This document shows positions 33,033-41,148 of a stretch of DNA of 64,000 nt, in pieces. This DNA is from Streptomyces sp. NBC_01478 (lineage in GTDB: Bacteria; Actinomycetota; Actinomycetes; Streptomycetales; Streptomycetaceae). The notes beneath the pieces are model-generated. The model saw nothing but the letters and a program-made list of their open reading frames with translations. It was not told where the DNA came from and ran no database searches. The number at the start of each line of letters is the position of its first letter. The stretch's first letter is position 1. The DNA is taken from positions 11,575,501-11,639,500 of the forward strand of contig NZ_CP109444.1 of the NCBI RefSeq assembly GCF_036227225.1, given 5' to 3'. A program made the position numbers and the translations under genes.

Positions 33033-34985
33033 TTGCACATCGTGTTGGTGGACATGCCGTGGTCGTCGCTGGATGCGCCGTCCCTCGCCCTCGGCATTCT
33101 CAAACGCCGGATCCTCGAGGTCTTCCCCGACGGCGCCGCGGACGTCGAGGTGGTGCACGCCAACCTCGACTTCGCCGACTGGGTTTCCGCTCGTACGGAA
33201 TACGGCTTCGAGGAGTACGAGTTCTGCTCGACCTCGTATTTCTCCGGACACAGCGAGTGGATCTTCTCGGCCGCGCTCAACGGCCAACCCCGTTGGCGGG
33301 TGGCCGAGTTCACGGAGCGCTTCGGCGGGAAGATGCCGGAGCACATGCTGGCCAAGGCGCGCGAACTGCACGAACTCGCGCCCCTGTTCGTCCGGGAGAC
33401 GGCCGCCAAGATCGCCGCCACGGCACCGGACGTGGTCGGCTTCACCACCACGTTCGCGCAGAACGCGGCGGCCCTCGCCGCGGCCCGCGTGGTCAAGGAA
33501 CTGGCACCCGACACCACCACCGTCTTCGGCGGGGCGAACTGCGACGGCCCGCAGGGCGCCGCGCTGCACCGCAACTTCCCGCACGTCGACTTCGTGGTGC
33601 GCGGTGAGGGTGAGATCGCGTTCCCGCGGCTGCTCGCCGCGCTCCGCGACGGCGACGCCGACGACCTGGCCGCCATCCCCGGCCTGTGCCGCCGCGATGC
33701 GCAGGGCCGGTCCGTGGCCCATGCCATGGACGCCGCCCCGCTGCCCCCGGGGGCCCTGGTCACCCCGGACTACGGCGACTACTTCGAGCGGCACGCGCGG
33801 TCCACCGCGGGCGGCTGGGTGGAGCCGCGGCTGGTGGTGGAGGGCTCACGCGGCTGCTGGTGGGGCGAGAAGCACCACTGCACCTTCTGCGGCCTCAACG
33901 GCTCGTTCATGGAATTCCGCAGCAAGGATCCGCGCCGGTTCGTGGACGAGATCCTCGGCCTGGTCGAGCGCCACCGCGTACTCGACGTGTGGGTCACGGA
34001 CAACATCCTCGACATGGCCTACCTCAACTCCATGGCCCCGCTTCTCCAGGAGTCCGGGTACGACCTGCGGCTGTGCTACGAGATCAAGTCGAACCTGCGG
34101 CGCGAGCAGTTGGAGACGCTGTACGCGGCCGGAATCAGCTATGTGCAGCCCGGCGTGGAGAGCCTCAGCAGCCGGGTGCTGAAGCTGATGGACAAGGGGG
34201 TGACCGGCTGCCAGAACGTACGGCTGCTGCGGGACGCGGAGACCGTCGGGATCAACCTCAGTTGGAACTACCTCTACGGCTTCCCCGGGGAGACCGAACA
34301 GGACTACGACGAGATCATCGACCAGCTTCCCGCGCTGCACCATCTCGTACCGCCGGCCAACTCGACCCGTCTGAAGGTCGAGCGGTTCAGCCCCTACTTC
34401 GACCGGCCGGAACTGGGCTTCGGAGAGCTGCGCCCCGCCTCGCACTACCACCACATCTACGACCTGCCGGAGGACGAACTGGCCGACCTGGTTTACATCT
34501 TCGACTCACCGCACCAGGGCATCGCCGACGGCTGCCGGGATCGGCTGCGCACGTCCGTCGCCGACTGGACGCGGGCGTACCCGCGCAGCCGCCTGACCCA
34601 CTGCGACCTCGGCGGACACATCGTCCTGGTCGACACCCGGCCGGGCTTCTCCTGGCAACTGCTCGACCTCACGGACCCGTTCGAGGTGACGGTGTTCCGG
34701 CTGCTCGACACCCCGCACAGCCCGTCAGCGCTGCTGCGCAAGACCGCTGCCCGGTGCGCGGACGCGGGGGAGCCGGTCGGCGAGGTGACGGAGGAGCGCG
34801 TCGCAGGGCTGCTGGCGCGCTGGCGCGCCCTCGGCCTGGTCTTCGCGGAGGGCGGCCAGTACGTGCAGGTCGCGCCCGCCGTGGCCAACCAGGACCTGCT
34901 GCGGCTCGACGGCGCCGGACTGCACGGGGACGACACGTCGTTGGTGCCCGCGCTGGCGGCCCCGGCCGGGGGAGACACCCGGTGA
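33033..34985 (+). CDS. RiPP maturation radical SAM C-methyltransferase-type protein
   Basis: About 650 residues starting at TTG 33033 after GGGGAGAGGA; a GTG at 33012 overlapping the previous stop is the alternative. The protein follows the bacteriocin maturation radical SAM family (TIGR03975): LVDMPWSSLDAPSLALGILK at the start, then a cobalamin-binding-like domain (VVGFTTTFAQNAAALAAARVVK, FGGANC). The cluster motif is GCWWGEKHHCTFCGLNG with C275, C283 and C286. Family members (PoyB/PoyC-like) methylate beta- or other unactivated carbons in peptides such as polytheonamides. The C-terminus (FRLLDTPHSPSALLRKTAAR) resembles a PqqD-like or winged-helix element that could bind the leader. The stop overlaps the next GTG. 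Confidence 0.88.
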   Translation: MHIVLVDMPWSSLDAPSLALGILKRRILEVFPDGAADVEVVHANLDFADWVSARTEYGFEEYEFCSTSYFSGHSEWIFSAALNGQPRWRVAEFTERFGGKMPEHMLAKARELHELAPLFVRETAAKIAATAPDVVGFTTTFAQNAAALAAARVVKELAPDTTTVFGGANCDGPQGAALHRNFPHVDFVVRGEGEIAFPRLLAALRDGDADDLAAIPGLCRRDAQGRSVAHAMDAAPLPPGALVTPDYGDYFERHARSTAGGWVEPRLVVEGSRGCWWGEKHHCTFCGLNGSFMEFRSKDPRRFVDEILGLVERHRVLDVWVTDNILDMAYLNSMAPLLQESGYDLRLCYEIKSNLRREQLETLYAAGISYVQPGVESLSSRVLKLMDKGVTGCQNVRLLRDAETVGINLSWNYLYGFPGETEQDYDEIIDQLPALHHLVPPANSTRLKVERFSPYFDRPELGFGELRPASHYHHIYDLPEDELADLVYIFDSPHQGIADGCRDRLRTSVADWTRAYPRSRLTHCDLGGHIVLVDTRPGFSWQLLDLTDPFEVTVFRLLDTPHSPSALLRKTAARCADAGEPVGEVTEERVAGLLARWRALGLVFAEGGQYVQVAPAVANQDLLRLDGAGLHGDDTSLVPALAAPAGGDTR

Positions 34986-35629
34986 AGCCGGAGCTGACGC
35001 TGTGGAGGGACCGTGATCCGGCGGCCATGCGCCTGCCGGGCATCTACTGCGGCACCCTCGACGGGCCGCCGGACGATCCGGTGGTCGCCGTCGCGCAACT
35101 CGCCTCCGCCGGTGTCCAGTTGATCCAGGTGCCCGAGCCTGTGGACCTCACCGATCCGGACGGCGCGTCCGCGGTCGCGGTCCTCCTCCTCGTCCGGGAG
35201 CTCACCAGTCACGGCATCGCGGTGGACTGGACCCTGCGCATGCCCGACCCGGCCCAGTGGCGGGCGCTGAGCCATCTGTACCCCCCGGCAGGCGTCTTCC
35301 GCGGCTCCACGGGAGCGGAGAACGAGGACCACGTGGTCACCGCGTGGCGCGGCTCGTTCCACATCGCGAAGTGCGGCTACCGCCGCGGCCCCGGTTTCCT
35401 GGAGATCCGCGACCACCGCTGGGGCTCCTTCCGGCGCCTGGTCGTCAACGCCCCCCGCAGCACGGCGTTCCAGGGACTGCTGGACGGCGTCCCGGTGGTC
35501 GCGTCGGCGTCGACGGAGCGGGTCCTGGAGCGTTACCTGCGCGAGAACCTGGTCCATCGCGCCGGGCGTTACTTGTGGTGGACGCCGTACCGCCTACGAC
35601 GCTGGCCGCTCAGCACGACGATCCCGTAG
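34982..35629 (+). CDS. DUF5825-like accessory protein of the RiPP operon
   Basis: A 215-residue protein coupled by GTGA overlap to the radical SAM gene. It has two parts: an N-terminal alpha/beta region (VVAVAQLASAGVQLIQVPEP, LLVRELTSHGIAVDWTLRMP) and a C-terminal region (ENEDHVVTAWRGSFHIAKCGYRRGPGFLEIRDHR, then FQGLLDGVPV). From memory it matches the DUF5825 proteins that accompany this class of RiPP radical SAM enzymes, whose biochemical role is not known. The 3' end overlaps the convergent sulfotransferase gene by 36 bases. It ends the operon. Confidence 0.65.
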   Translation: MKPELTLWRDRDPAAMRLPGIYCGTLDGPPDDPVVAVAQLASAGVQLIQVPEPVDLTDPDGASAVAVLLLVRELTSHGIAVDWTLRMPDPAQWRALSHLYPPAGVFRGSTGAENEDHVVTAWRGSFHIAKCGYRRGPGFLEIRDHRWGSFRRLVVNAPRSTAFQGLLDGVPVVASASTERVLERYLRENLVHRAGRYLWWTPYRLRRWPLSTTIP

Positions 35630-36361
35630 GAACCTCTCGACCCACTGTTCCGTCAACTCGTCGGCCTGACGCCTGATCCCCGGAGCCGGCACCGACGCGG
35701 GCGCGCCGACACGGAGGAAGTCCAGGCAGCCGAGCAGGCCTGCCTCGTAGTCCGTGACCAGGTCCTCGTAGACGACGGTGTGCGGGGCGACCCCGTGCCT
35801 GCCGAAGTGGTCCTCCCAGACCGACGCGTCGCGGTCGAGCATCCTCAGATGCCGGCGGATCTCCTCATAGCTGTACCGGGGAGCGGCGCGTGTGCGCCCC
35901 TCCGGCAGAAAGGTCCCGTCCAGGATCCAGACACCGGTCTGCTCGGCCATGGTGTACGACACGGCCTGCCGCAAGCGGTCCCTGCGTCGGATCCAGATGT
36001 ACCGGGGTGCCTGGAGGATCTCGTACGGGTCGACCTCCAGGCTCCCGAGGTGGCCCGCGTGGATCCGCAGCCCGAACACGCCGTTGGGGCTGGTCCGGTA
36101 GGTCATCAGCTTCCGCACATAGCCCGCCGCCAACTCCTGCGGATCGCCGGAGTCGAATCCCCACCGCTCGAAGTAGTCCAGCACGAAGGCGTCGGCGAAG
36201 TAGTCCTCGGCGAAGCCGGCCAGCCCCGTGTGCCACAGGGCGCGGGCGAGCATGTTGCTGCCGCACCGGGGGGTCGACGCGAGCACGTAACGGACCGGCG
36301 GCAGACCGGTGAAGGGAGGGAAGTCGAACTCCGGGCCGTTCGTCCGATAGCGCAGCACCAT
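35594..36361 (-). CDS. Stf0-like sulfotransferase
   Basis: A 255-residue PAPS-dependent sulfotransferase. The 5'-phosphosulfate loop is YVLASTPRCGSNMLARAL (about residues 27-44). The later APRYIWIRRRDRLRQAVSYTMAEQTGVW segment matches the 3'-phosphate-binding region of the Stf0 (trehalose 2-sulfotransferase) group. The ATG at 36361 has AAGGTG upstream. Characterised Stf0 proteins act on sugars or glycolipids. Overlapping convergently with the RiPP operon, it may be unrelated or may sulfate a tyrosine of the peptide. A second sulfotransferase is encoded at 54159. Confidence 0.82.
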   Translation of the reverse strand: MVLRYRTNGPEFDFPPFTGLPPVRYVLASTPRCGSNMLARALWHTGLAGFAEDYFADAFVLDYFERWGFDSGDPQELAAGYVRKLMTYRTSPNGVFGLRIHAGHLGSLEVDPYEILQAPRYIWIRRRDRLRQAVSYTMAEQTGVWILDGTFLPEGRTRAAPRYSYEEIRRHLRMLDRDASVWEDHFGRHGVAPHTVVYEDLVTDYEAGLLGCLDFLRVGAPASVPAPGIRRQADELTEQWVERFLRDRRAERPAS

Positions 36362-36475
36362 GAGAACACCTTCGCGCCCGGTACCGGCGGTTGTCACCGG
36401 CATCCACTCTCGCCGTCCCGCAGCCGACGACCGCGAGGTGGCGATGTTCCCCGGAGCCGGCGGCCCCGCCCTCCG

Positions 36476-36512
36476 CCGCAGGCGGACACCCGTGTGCTGT
36501 GTCCGCCTGCGG
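36476..36512 (-). terminator. Rho-independent-like hairpin after the rhamnosidase gene
   Basis: A 14-bp perfect stem, CCGCAGGCGGACAC (36476-36489) with its complement at 36499-36512 and a 9-base loop. It lies 13 bases beyond the rhamnosidase stop, with no T-run on either strand, as is usual in Streptomyces. It also separates the rhamnosidase from the sulfotransferase gene downstream. Confidence 0.8.
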
Positions 36513-36525
36513 GGCCGGTGGACTG

Positions 36526-39500
36526 TCAGGCCGTGAACTGGTGGGTACCGGAGCCGACTTGGTAGACCGCGGCGCCGTCCTCCTGGCGCAGGAACGTCCC
36601 GTGGGTGTGTCCGACCGCCTCCGGACCGGTCGCGGGTACCCATACCTCCGCGGTCGTGTTGGGTGGCACCACGCAGGTCAGGGCGAAGCGGCCGGCCCGC
36701 AGTCGCCACCGGGTGGAGACAGGGCCGTAGACGGACGTGAAGTCGGCGCGGGCGGAGGTGACGGCCCCGCCGGGGCGGGGGCGGATGACGATCTCGCGGT
36801 AGCCGGGCCGGCCCGCCGAGATGCCGGCGATGTTCGTGTACATCCATTCCCCCACCGAGCCGTAGGCGTAGTGGTTGAAGGAGTTCATGCCGGCGTCCTG
36901 GAAGCTGCCGTCGGGCCGGATGGAGTCCCAGCGTTCCCACATGGTGGTGGAGCCGCGGTCGATCTGGTAGCCCCAACTGGGGAAGGAGCGCTGTTGCAGT
37001 AGGCGGTAGGCGACGTCGGTGTGGCCCGTGGCGGTCAGGACCGGCAGCAGGCGGGGGGTGCCGAGGAAACCGGTCGACAGGTGCCAGTCCTTGGCCTCGA
37101 TCAGGGCGACGAGACGGTCGGCCGCGGACTTTCGGGACGCTTCCGGCAGCAGGTTCATCGACAGTGCCAGGACGTAGGCCGTCTGCGTGTCGCCCCTGAC
37201 CCTGCCGTCGGCGGTGACGTAGGCCTGCTGGAAGGCCGCCCGTATCCGTTCGAAGAGATCGAGGTAGGGCGCGGTGTCCTTGCCCAGTTCCCCGGCCATC
37301 CGCGCCGCGAGGTCGGTGCTGTGGGCGAAGTACGCGGTGGCGATGACGTCCTTGGGGGTCTCGTCCCCGACGTTCAGCCAGTCGCCGTATCCCTGGTCCG
37401 GGCGCAGCAGTTGGTCGCTGTTCTTCTCCAGGTAGGCCAGCCAGGCCTGGACGGACGGCCAGGCGTCCTCGAGGACTCGGCGGTCACCGTACGCCTGGTA
37501 GAGGGACCAGGGGACCGTGACGCCCGCGTCACCCCAGCCGGCCGTGCCGTTGCCGACCGTGCCGACCATCGGCGCCACGTCCGTGAACGCGCCCTCCGCG
37601 GTGCGGGAGTCCCGGAGGTCGACGAGCCACTTGGACAGGAAACGCGCCGACTCCATCGTGTACGCGGCCGTGGGCGCGAAGACGTTGATGTCGCCTGTCC
37701 AGCCCAGGCGCTCGTCGCGCGCGGGCGTATCGGTCGGAACGGAGAGGAAGTTGCCGCGCTGACCCCAAGTGATGTTGTGGTGAAGCTGGTTGAGCATCGG
37801 CACGTCGGTCTCGAAGTCGAGGGTGAAGGGGGCGGACGTATGCATGACGCGCCCGGTGACGGCTCTCGCCGAGGGAGTGCCGGGGAATCCGGTCACCTCG
37901 ACATACCGGAAACCGTGGAAGGTGAAGCGCGGCTCGTAGATCTCCTCCTTCCCACCGCCCTTGAGGGTGTACGTGTCCGTCGCCGCCGCGGTCCGCAGGT
38001 TCGTGGTGTACACGGTGCCGTCGGGGTTGAGCACCTCGGCGTGTCTGAGCCGGACGGTCGTCCCCGCGTCGCCCGACACACGCAGCCGCACCGAGCCGAC
38101 CATGTTCTGGCCCAGGTCCAACACGTAGACGCCGGGCCTGGGTTGGGTGATCTTCTTCGTCGTCAGCTCCCGCTCCACCCGCACCGGACCGTCCACCTGC
38201 GCGACGATCAGGTCAGGACCGATGTCGCCTACGCCACCCATGCCTCGCACACCGAGCCAGCCCGTGTCGTCGAAGCCGGGCGAGGCCCAACCAGGGGTCT
38301 CCTCGCGCGCGTCGTACGTCTCGCCAGTGAGCAGATCGGCGGCGAGGATCGGTCCGGTGGCGGCCCGCCAGTCGGCGCCCGACTCGATGCGCTCGCTCGA
38401 CCCGTCCGCGTACTCCACCTCCAACTGAGCGAGGAGCGCCGGGACTTGGCCGTACTGGCCGGGCCCGAACATGCCCACGTTGCCCGCGTACCAGCCGGGT
38501 GCCAGATACGCGCTGATGGCGTTGGCGCCGGGCCGCAGGAGTTCGGTGACGTCGTACGTCTGGTACTGGACGCGCGTGCGGTAGTCCGTCCAGCCGGGAG
38601 CGAGCTGATCGAGGCCCACCCGGCTGCCGTTGAGGTGACTCTCGTACAGGCCGAGCGCCGTGGCGTACAGGCGTGCGCGGGCCACCTTCCGGCGCGGCAG
38701 CCGGAATTCGTGCCGCAGTTGGGTGACGGCGTACGACACCGGGACGACGCGTCCCCACGGTCCGCTGCCCCACGCCGCTGCCACCCGGGTCGCCGGCCAG
38801 CCCTCGTCGTCGAACTCCAACTCCCGCCATCCGTCGGCCGGTTCCTGGTCCGTGGTCTTCCAGGAGGCGTCGGTGAACACCTTCCGCTCACCGGAGGCGG
38901 TCCGGACTACAAGGGTGGCGACGAGTCCCGCCGGGCCTTCGGTCGCGTTGGTGGCGGCGACGGCGATAACGTTGTCACCGGCCCGCACGCGGTCCAGTAC
39001 GTCGATCACGGCCGGGCGTTTCCAGTCCTCGTTGTCGGTGTCGAGGTCGGTGTGGGCGACCTCGACACCGTTCAGGGAGACGGCGTACACGTTGTCGGCG
39101 GTGATGGCGAGCGTGGCCGACGTTATTCCGTCGGGCAGTCGGGCGATATGGCGGAACCAGCGGGTGGCCGCCGGAACGCTGCTCGTCGCATCCCCCTCGG
39201 GGAACCAGATCCAGGAAGCGCCCTCGAAGGACGGCGCGTCCGCGAGGCCCGCCGGTGCGGAGATCCAGTCGGCGCTCCACTGGCCGGCATCCATCAGCCC
39301 GGTCTCCCACCACGAGGGCGCGCTCCAGCCGGAGGCCTGCCCGTCGCCGTCCCAGACGCGCACGGACCAGTGGTAGCGCGTCCGGGGCTCGAGTCCAGGA
39401 CCTCCGTACGACACGAGGACCGACTCGCCGGACGTGACCTTCCCGCTGTCCCAGACGTCAGGTCGGGACAGGCCCGACGCGGTGGTGGCAACGCGGATCT

Positions 39501-39747
39501 GGTAGGCGCTCTGGCGCACACCCACCCCGTCCGAGGCCAACGGCCAGCTCAGCCTGGGGCGTTGCACATCGATCCCCAGCGGGTTCTGGACGTACTCCAC
39601 GGTCGGCGCCGTGACGCGCAGACCGTCGCGCCGGGTCTTCGCCCGCGCCTGTCCGGATGCCGACGCGGCCACCGCCGGTATGCCGTCGACGGTTGCTGCC
39701 CCGACGGTGGCGACTGCGCCCGCGAGAATGTTCCTCCTGCTGATCAC
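36526..39747 (-). CDS. Secreted alpha-L-rhamnosidase, GH78
   Basis: About 1073 residues from GTG 39747, which has AGAGGAG upstream; the open frame reaches TTG 39786 but that start would sit inside the operator. The N-terminus carries a Tat signal (ISRRNILAGAVATVGAATV, cleavage near AVAAS). Domains in order: fibronectin-like Bac_rhamnosid region (PRLSWPL, SAYQIRVAT), N-domain, then the (alpha/alpha)6 catalytic barrel with RDERLGWTGDINVF (near residue 680) and the later GMNSFNHYAYGSVGEWMY. A C-terminal beta domain closes it. The acidic residues of ERLGWTGD and SVGEW are in the catalytic positions of the family. It releases terminal rhamnose from plant glycosides or pectic polymers outside the cell. 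Confidence 0.92.
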   Translation of the reverse strand: MISRRNILAGAVATVGAATVDGIPAVAASASGQARAKTRRDGLRVTAPTVEYVQNPLGIDVQRPRLSWPLASDGVGVRQSAYQIRVATTASGLSRPDVWDSGKVTSGESVLVSYGGPGLEPRTRYHWSVRVWDGDGQASGWSAPSWWETGLMDAGQWSADWISAPAGLADAPSFEGASWIWFPEGDATSSVPAATRWFRHIARLPDGITSATLAITADNVYAVSLNGVEVAHTDLDTDNEDWKRPAVIDVLDRVRAGDNVIAVAATNATEGPAGLVATLVVRTASGERKVFTDASWKTTDQEPADGWRELEFDDEGWPATRVAAAWGSGPWGRVVPVSYAVTQLRHEFRLPRRKVARARLYATALGLYESHLNGSRVGLDQLAPGWTDYRTRVQYQTYDVTELLRPGANAISAYLAPGWYAGNVGMFGPGQYGQVPALLAQLEVEYADGSSERIESGADWRAATGPILAADLLTGETYDAREETPGWASPGFDDTGWLGVRGMGGVGDIGPDLIVAQVDGPVRVERELTTKKITQPRPGVYVLDLGQNMVGSVRLRVSGDAGTTVRLRHAEVLNPDGTVYTTNLRTAAATDTYTLKGGGKEEIYEPRFTFHGFRYVEVTGFPGTPSARAVTGRVMHTSAPFTLDFETDVPMLNQLHHNITWGQRGNFLSVPTDTPARDERLGWTGDINVFAPTAAYTMESARFLSKWLVDLRDSRTAEGAFTDVAPMVGTVGNGTAGWGDAGVTVPWSLYQAYGDRRVLEDAWPSVQAWLAYLEKNSDQLLRPDQGYGDWLNVGDETPKDVIATAYFAHSTDLAARMAGELGKDTAPYLDLFERIRAAFQQAYVTADGRVRGDTQTAYVLALSMNLLPEASRKSAADRLVALIEAKDWHLSTGFLGTPRLLPVLTATGHTDVAYRLLQQRSFPSWGYQIDRGSTTMWERWDSIRPDGSFQDAGMNSFNHYAYGSVGEWMYTNIAGISAGRPGYREIVIRPRPGGAVTSARADFTSVYGPVSTRWRLRAGRFALTCVVPPNTTAEVWVPATGPEAVGHTHGTFLRQEDGAAVYQVGSGTHQFTA

Positions 39748-39772
39748 TACGACTCCTCTTTCGAACGGAAGA

Positions 39773-39786
39773 TTGAATCGATTCAA
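39773..39786. promoter_or_regulatory. LacI-type palindromic operator of the rhamnosidase gene
   Basis: TTGAATCGATTCAA is a perfect 14-bp palindrome with the central CG expected for LacI-family operators; the core TGAATCGATTCA is the usual shape for sugar-responsive repressors. It lies about 10 bases downstream of the predicted transcription start and 26 bases upstream of the GTG start, so a bound repressor would block transcription. No LacI-family gene is present in the window. Confidence 0.7.
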
Positions 39787-39803
39787 ACGAGAGGGGCGTG
39801 GGT

Positions 39804-39832
39804 AACGTAGAGCCCAGTGGGGCGGGGGTCAA
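39804..39832 (-). promoter_or_regulatory. Vegetative-type promoter of the rhamnosidase gene
   Basis: On the minus strand TTGACC (plus 39827-39832) is separated by exactly 17 bases from TACGTT (plus 39804-39809). This fits the HrdB-type consensus. The predicted start is near 39797, so the palindrome at 39773-39786 lies at about +11 to +24. Confidence 0.65.
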
Positions 39833-39950
39833 TCGTTCTGCAGCTCTTTGTTGGTGGGTTCTGTGCAGCGCAGTTGCTGTGGCCGGCTGCTCGTCGGAAG
39901 GGCGCCGCACCACACTTCCGGCGCCGCAACACACGCGGTCGGCTGAATCG

Positions 39951-40934
39951 TTACGTCAGACGGCGTGCGAATTGCGCTGGTGTCGCACCGTATTGCTTCT
40001 TGAAAGCGCGGATGAAGTGGCTGCTGTCGGTGAAATGCCAGAGTGCGGCGGCCTCGGAGACGGTGAGCCGTGATCCGGAGGCGGTGAGTGCCTCGGCCGC
40101 CTCCTCCAGGCGTCGGCGGCGGATGTAGGTGCTGAACGACTCGTCCAGACTCGCGAAGGCCCGCTGCAAGGTGCGTACGGAGACGTGCAGTTGCGCGGCG
40201 ACCGCGGCCGGCGACAACTCGGCGTCGGTGAGCCGGGCATCGGCCAGGTCCTTGGCCGCCTGCGCCAGCGCCGGGGTGAAGGTGGGCTCGCGGTCGTCGA
40301 AATGGTCGAGGATCAGCCCCTTGGCCAGTTCGAGCAGGGCGTTGCGGGACGCGTGTGCCCCCGCCGGACCGAGGTCGCTCACGGTCCGCTGGACCACGCT
40401 GGTGTGCGCCATGAGGATCTGCGCCGCGGGTGAGGTGGCCCGGCCGGTGCGCGGTTTCCCGGCGACCAGGGGCCGCAGGGCGTCGCCGGGAAAGATGAAG
40501 ATGCGGGTGCCGATCACGGGCGTGGTGTGGAAGTGATTCTCCGTCACGACGTGGTGCATGAAGTAGGTGCCGGCCGAGACGTACGCGTCACCGCCCTGAT
40601 CATGCGGGTCCTGTAAGGCCACCGCGCCGCGCAGCCCGACGTACAACCTGATCTCATCGTGCTCGTGCGTCCCGACCGCCCGGGTGCTCACGGGTGAGGA
40701 AGCCCAGAGCTCGTTGACGGCGGTGTCTTCCAGAGCCACCGAGCGCATCGTTCCCTGGAAGCCGTCGACCGTGGACGCGCTGAATTCCGGCAGCGGGTAC
40801 AGGTCCCCCATACGGTCGTTCCAGGTGTCGATGAACGGCTCCCACGTTCCCCGGCCGGGTCCGGTGGAGTCGGCGTCGACGGCGAACGTGCCCATCTTGC
40901 CGCCCGGGCCACGGAAACGCGGCCTGCTCGTCAT
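39951..40934 (-). CDS. AraC-family regulator with AraC-binding-like sensory domain
   Basis: About 327 residues from ATG 40934, which has GGAGGGG five bases upstream; the frame continues upstream to 40994 without a ribosome site. The N-terminal region (HEHDEIRLYVGLRGAVALQDPHD, GGDAYVSAGTYFMHHV) is a cupin-like ligand domain of the AraC_binding_2 kind. The C-terminal 100 residues are the two helix-turn-helices: LSPAAVAAQLHVSVRTLQRAFASL, then TVSEAAALWHFTDSSHFIRAFKKQYGATPAQFARR. It is divergent from an oxidoreductase/cupin pair 214 bases away, the usual arrangement for an AraC activator and its target. Confidence 0.9.
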   Translation of the reverse strand: MTSRPRFRGPGGKMGTFAVDADSTGPGRGTWEPFIDTWNDRMGDLYPLPEFSASTVDGFQGTMRSVALEDTAVNELWASSPVSTRAVGTHEHDEIRLYVGLRGAVALQDPHDQGGDAYVSAGTYFMHHVVTENHFHTTPVIGTRIFIFPGDALRPLVAGKPRTGRATSPAAQILMAHTSVVQRTVSDLGPAGAHASRNALLELAKGLILDHFDDREPTFTPALAQAAKDLADARLTDAELSPAAVAAQLHVSVRTLQRAFASLDESFSTYIRRRRLEEAAEALTASGSRLTVSEAAALWHFTDSSHFIRAFKKQYGATPAQFARRLT

Positions 40935-41148
40935 GTACCCCTCCGCCCTGATGAGGATGTCGCCGGAATCCCATTCTGCGTCGCGAAGGTACACCCGTTC
41001 CGCGTACGTCTGTTCCTACGCTTGGTCGCGCTTCGACCTCCACAACGATCTACCGCCTGCCGGCCGTGTCCGGCGCCGCAGCCACCGTGCCTTGCTTCGC
41101 GCGCGGCGCAAGGCGACCGCGACCCCGCGGGCGAAAGTGAGAAGAACT

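Noticed and set aside
25719-35629. Reading the cluster as an ordinary class I lanthipeptide cluster
   Set aside because: There is no LanC, no cysteine in the precursor and no LanT or LanP, while radical SAM and MNIO-like genes dominate.
37021-39810. A 929-codon plus-strand frame opposite the rhamnosidase
   Set aside because: The minus strand has the full GH78 motif set, a Tat signal, promoter and operator; the plus frame has only low-complexity Arg/Gly/Val sequence.
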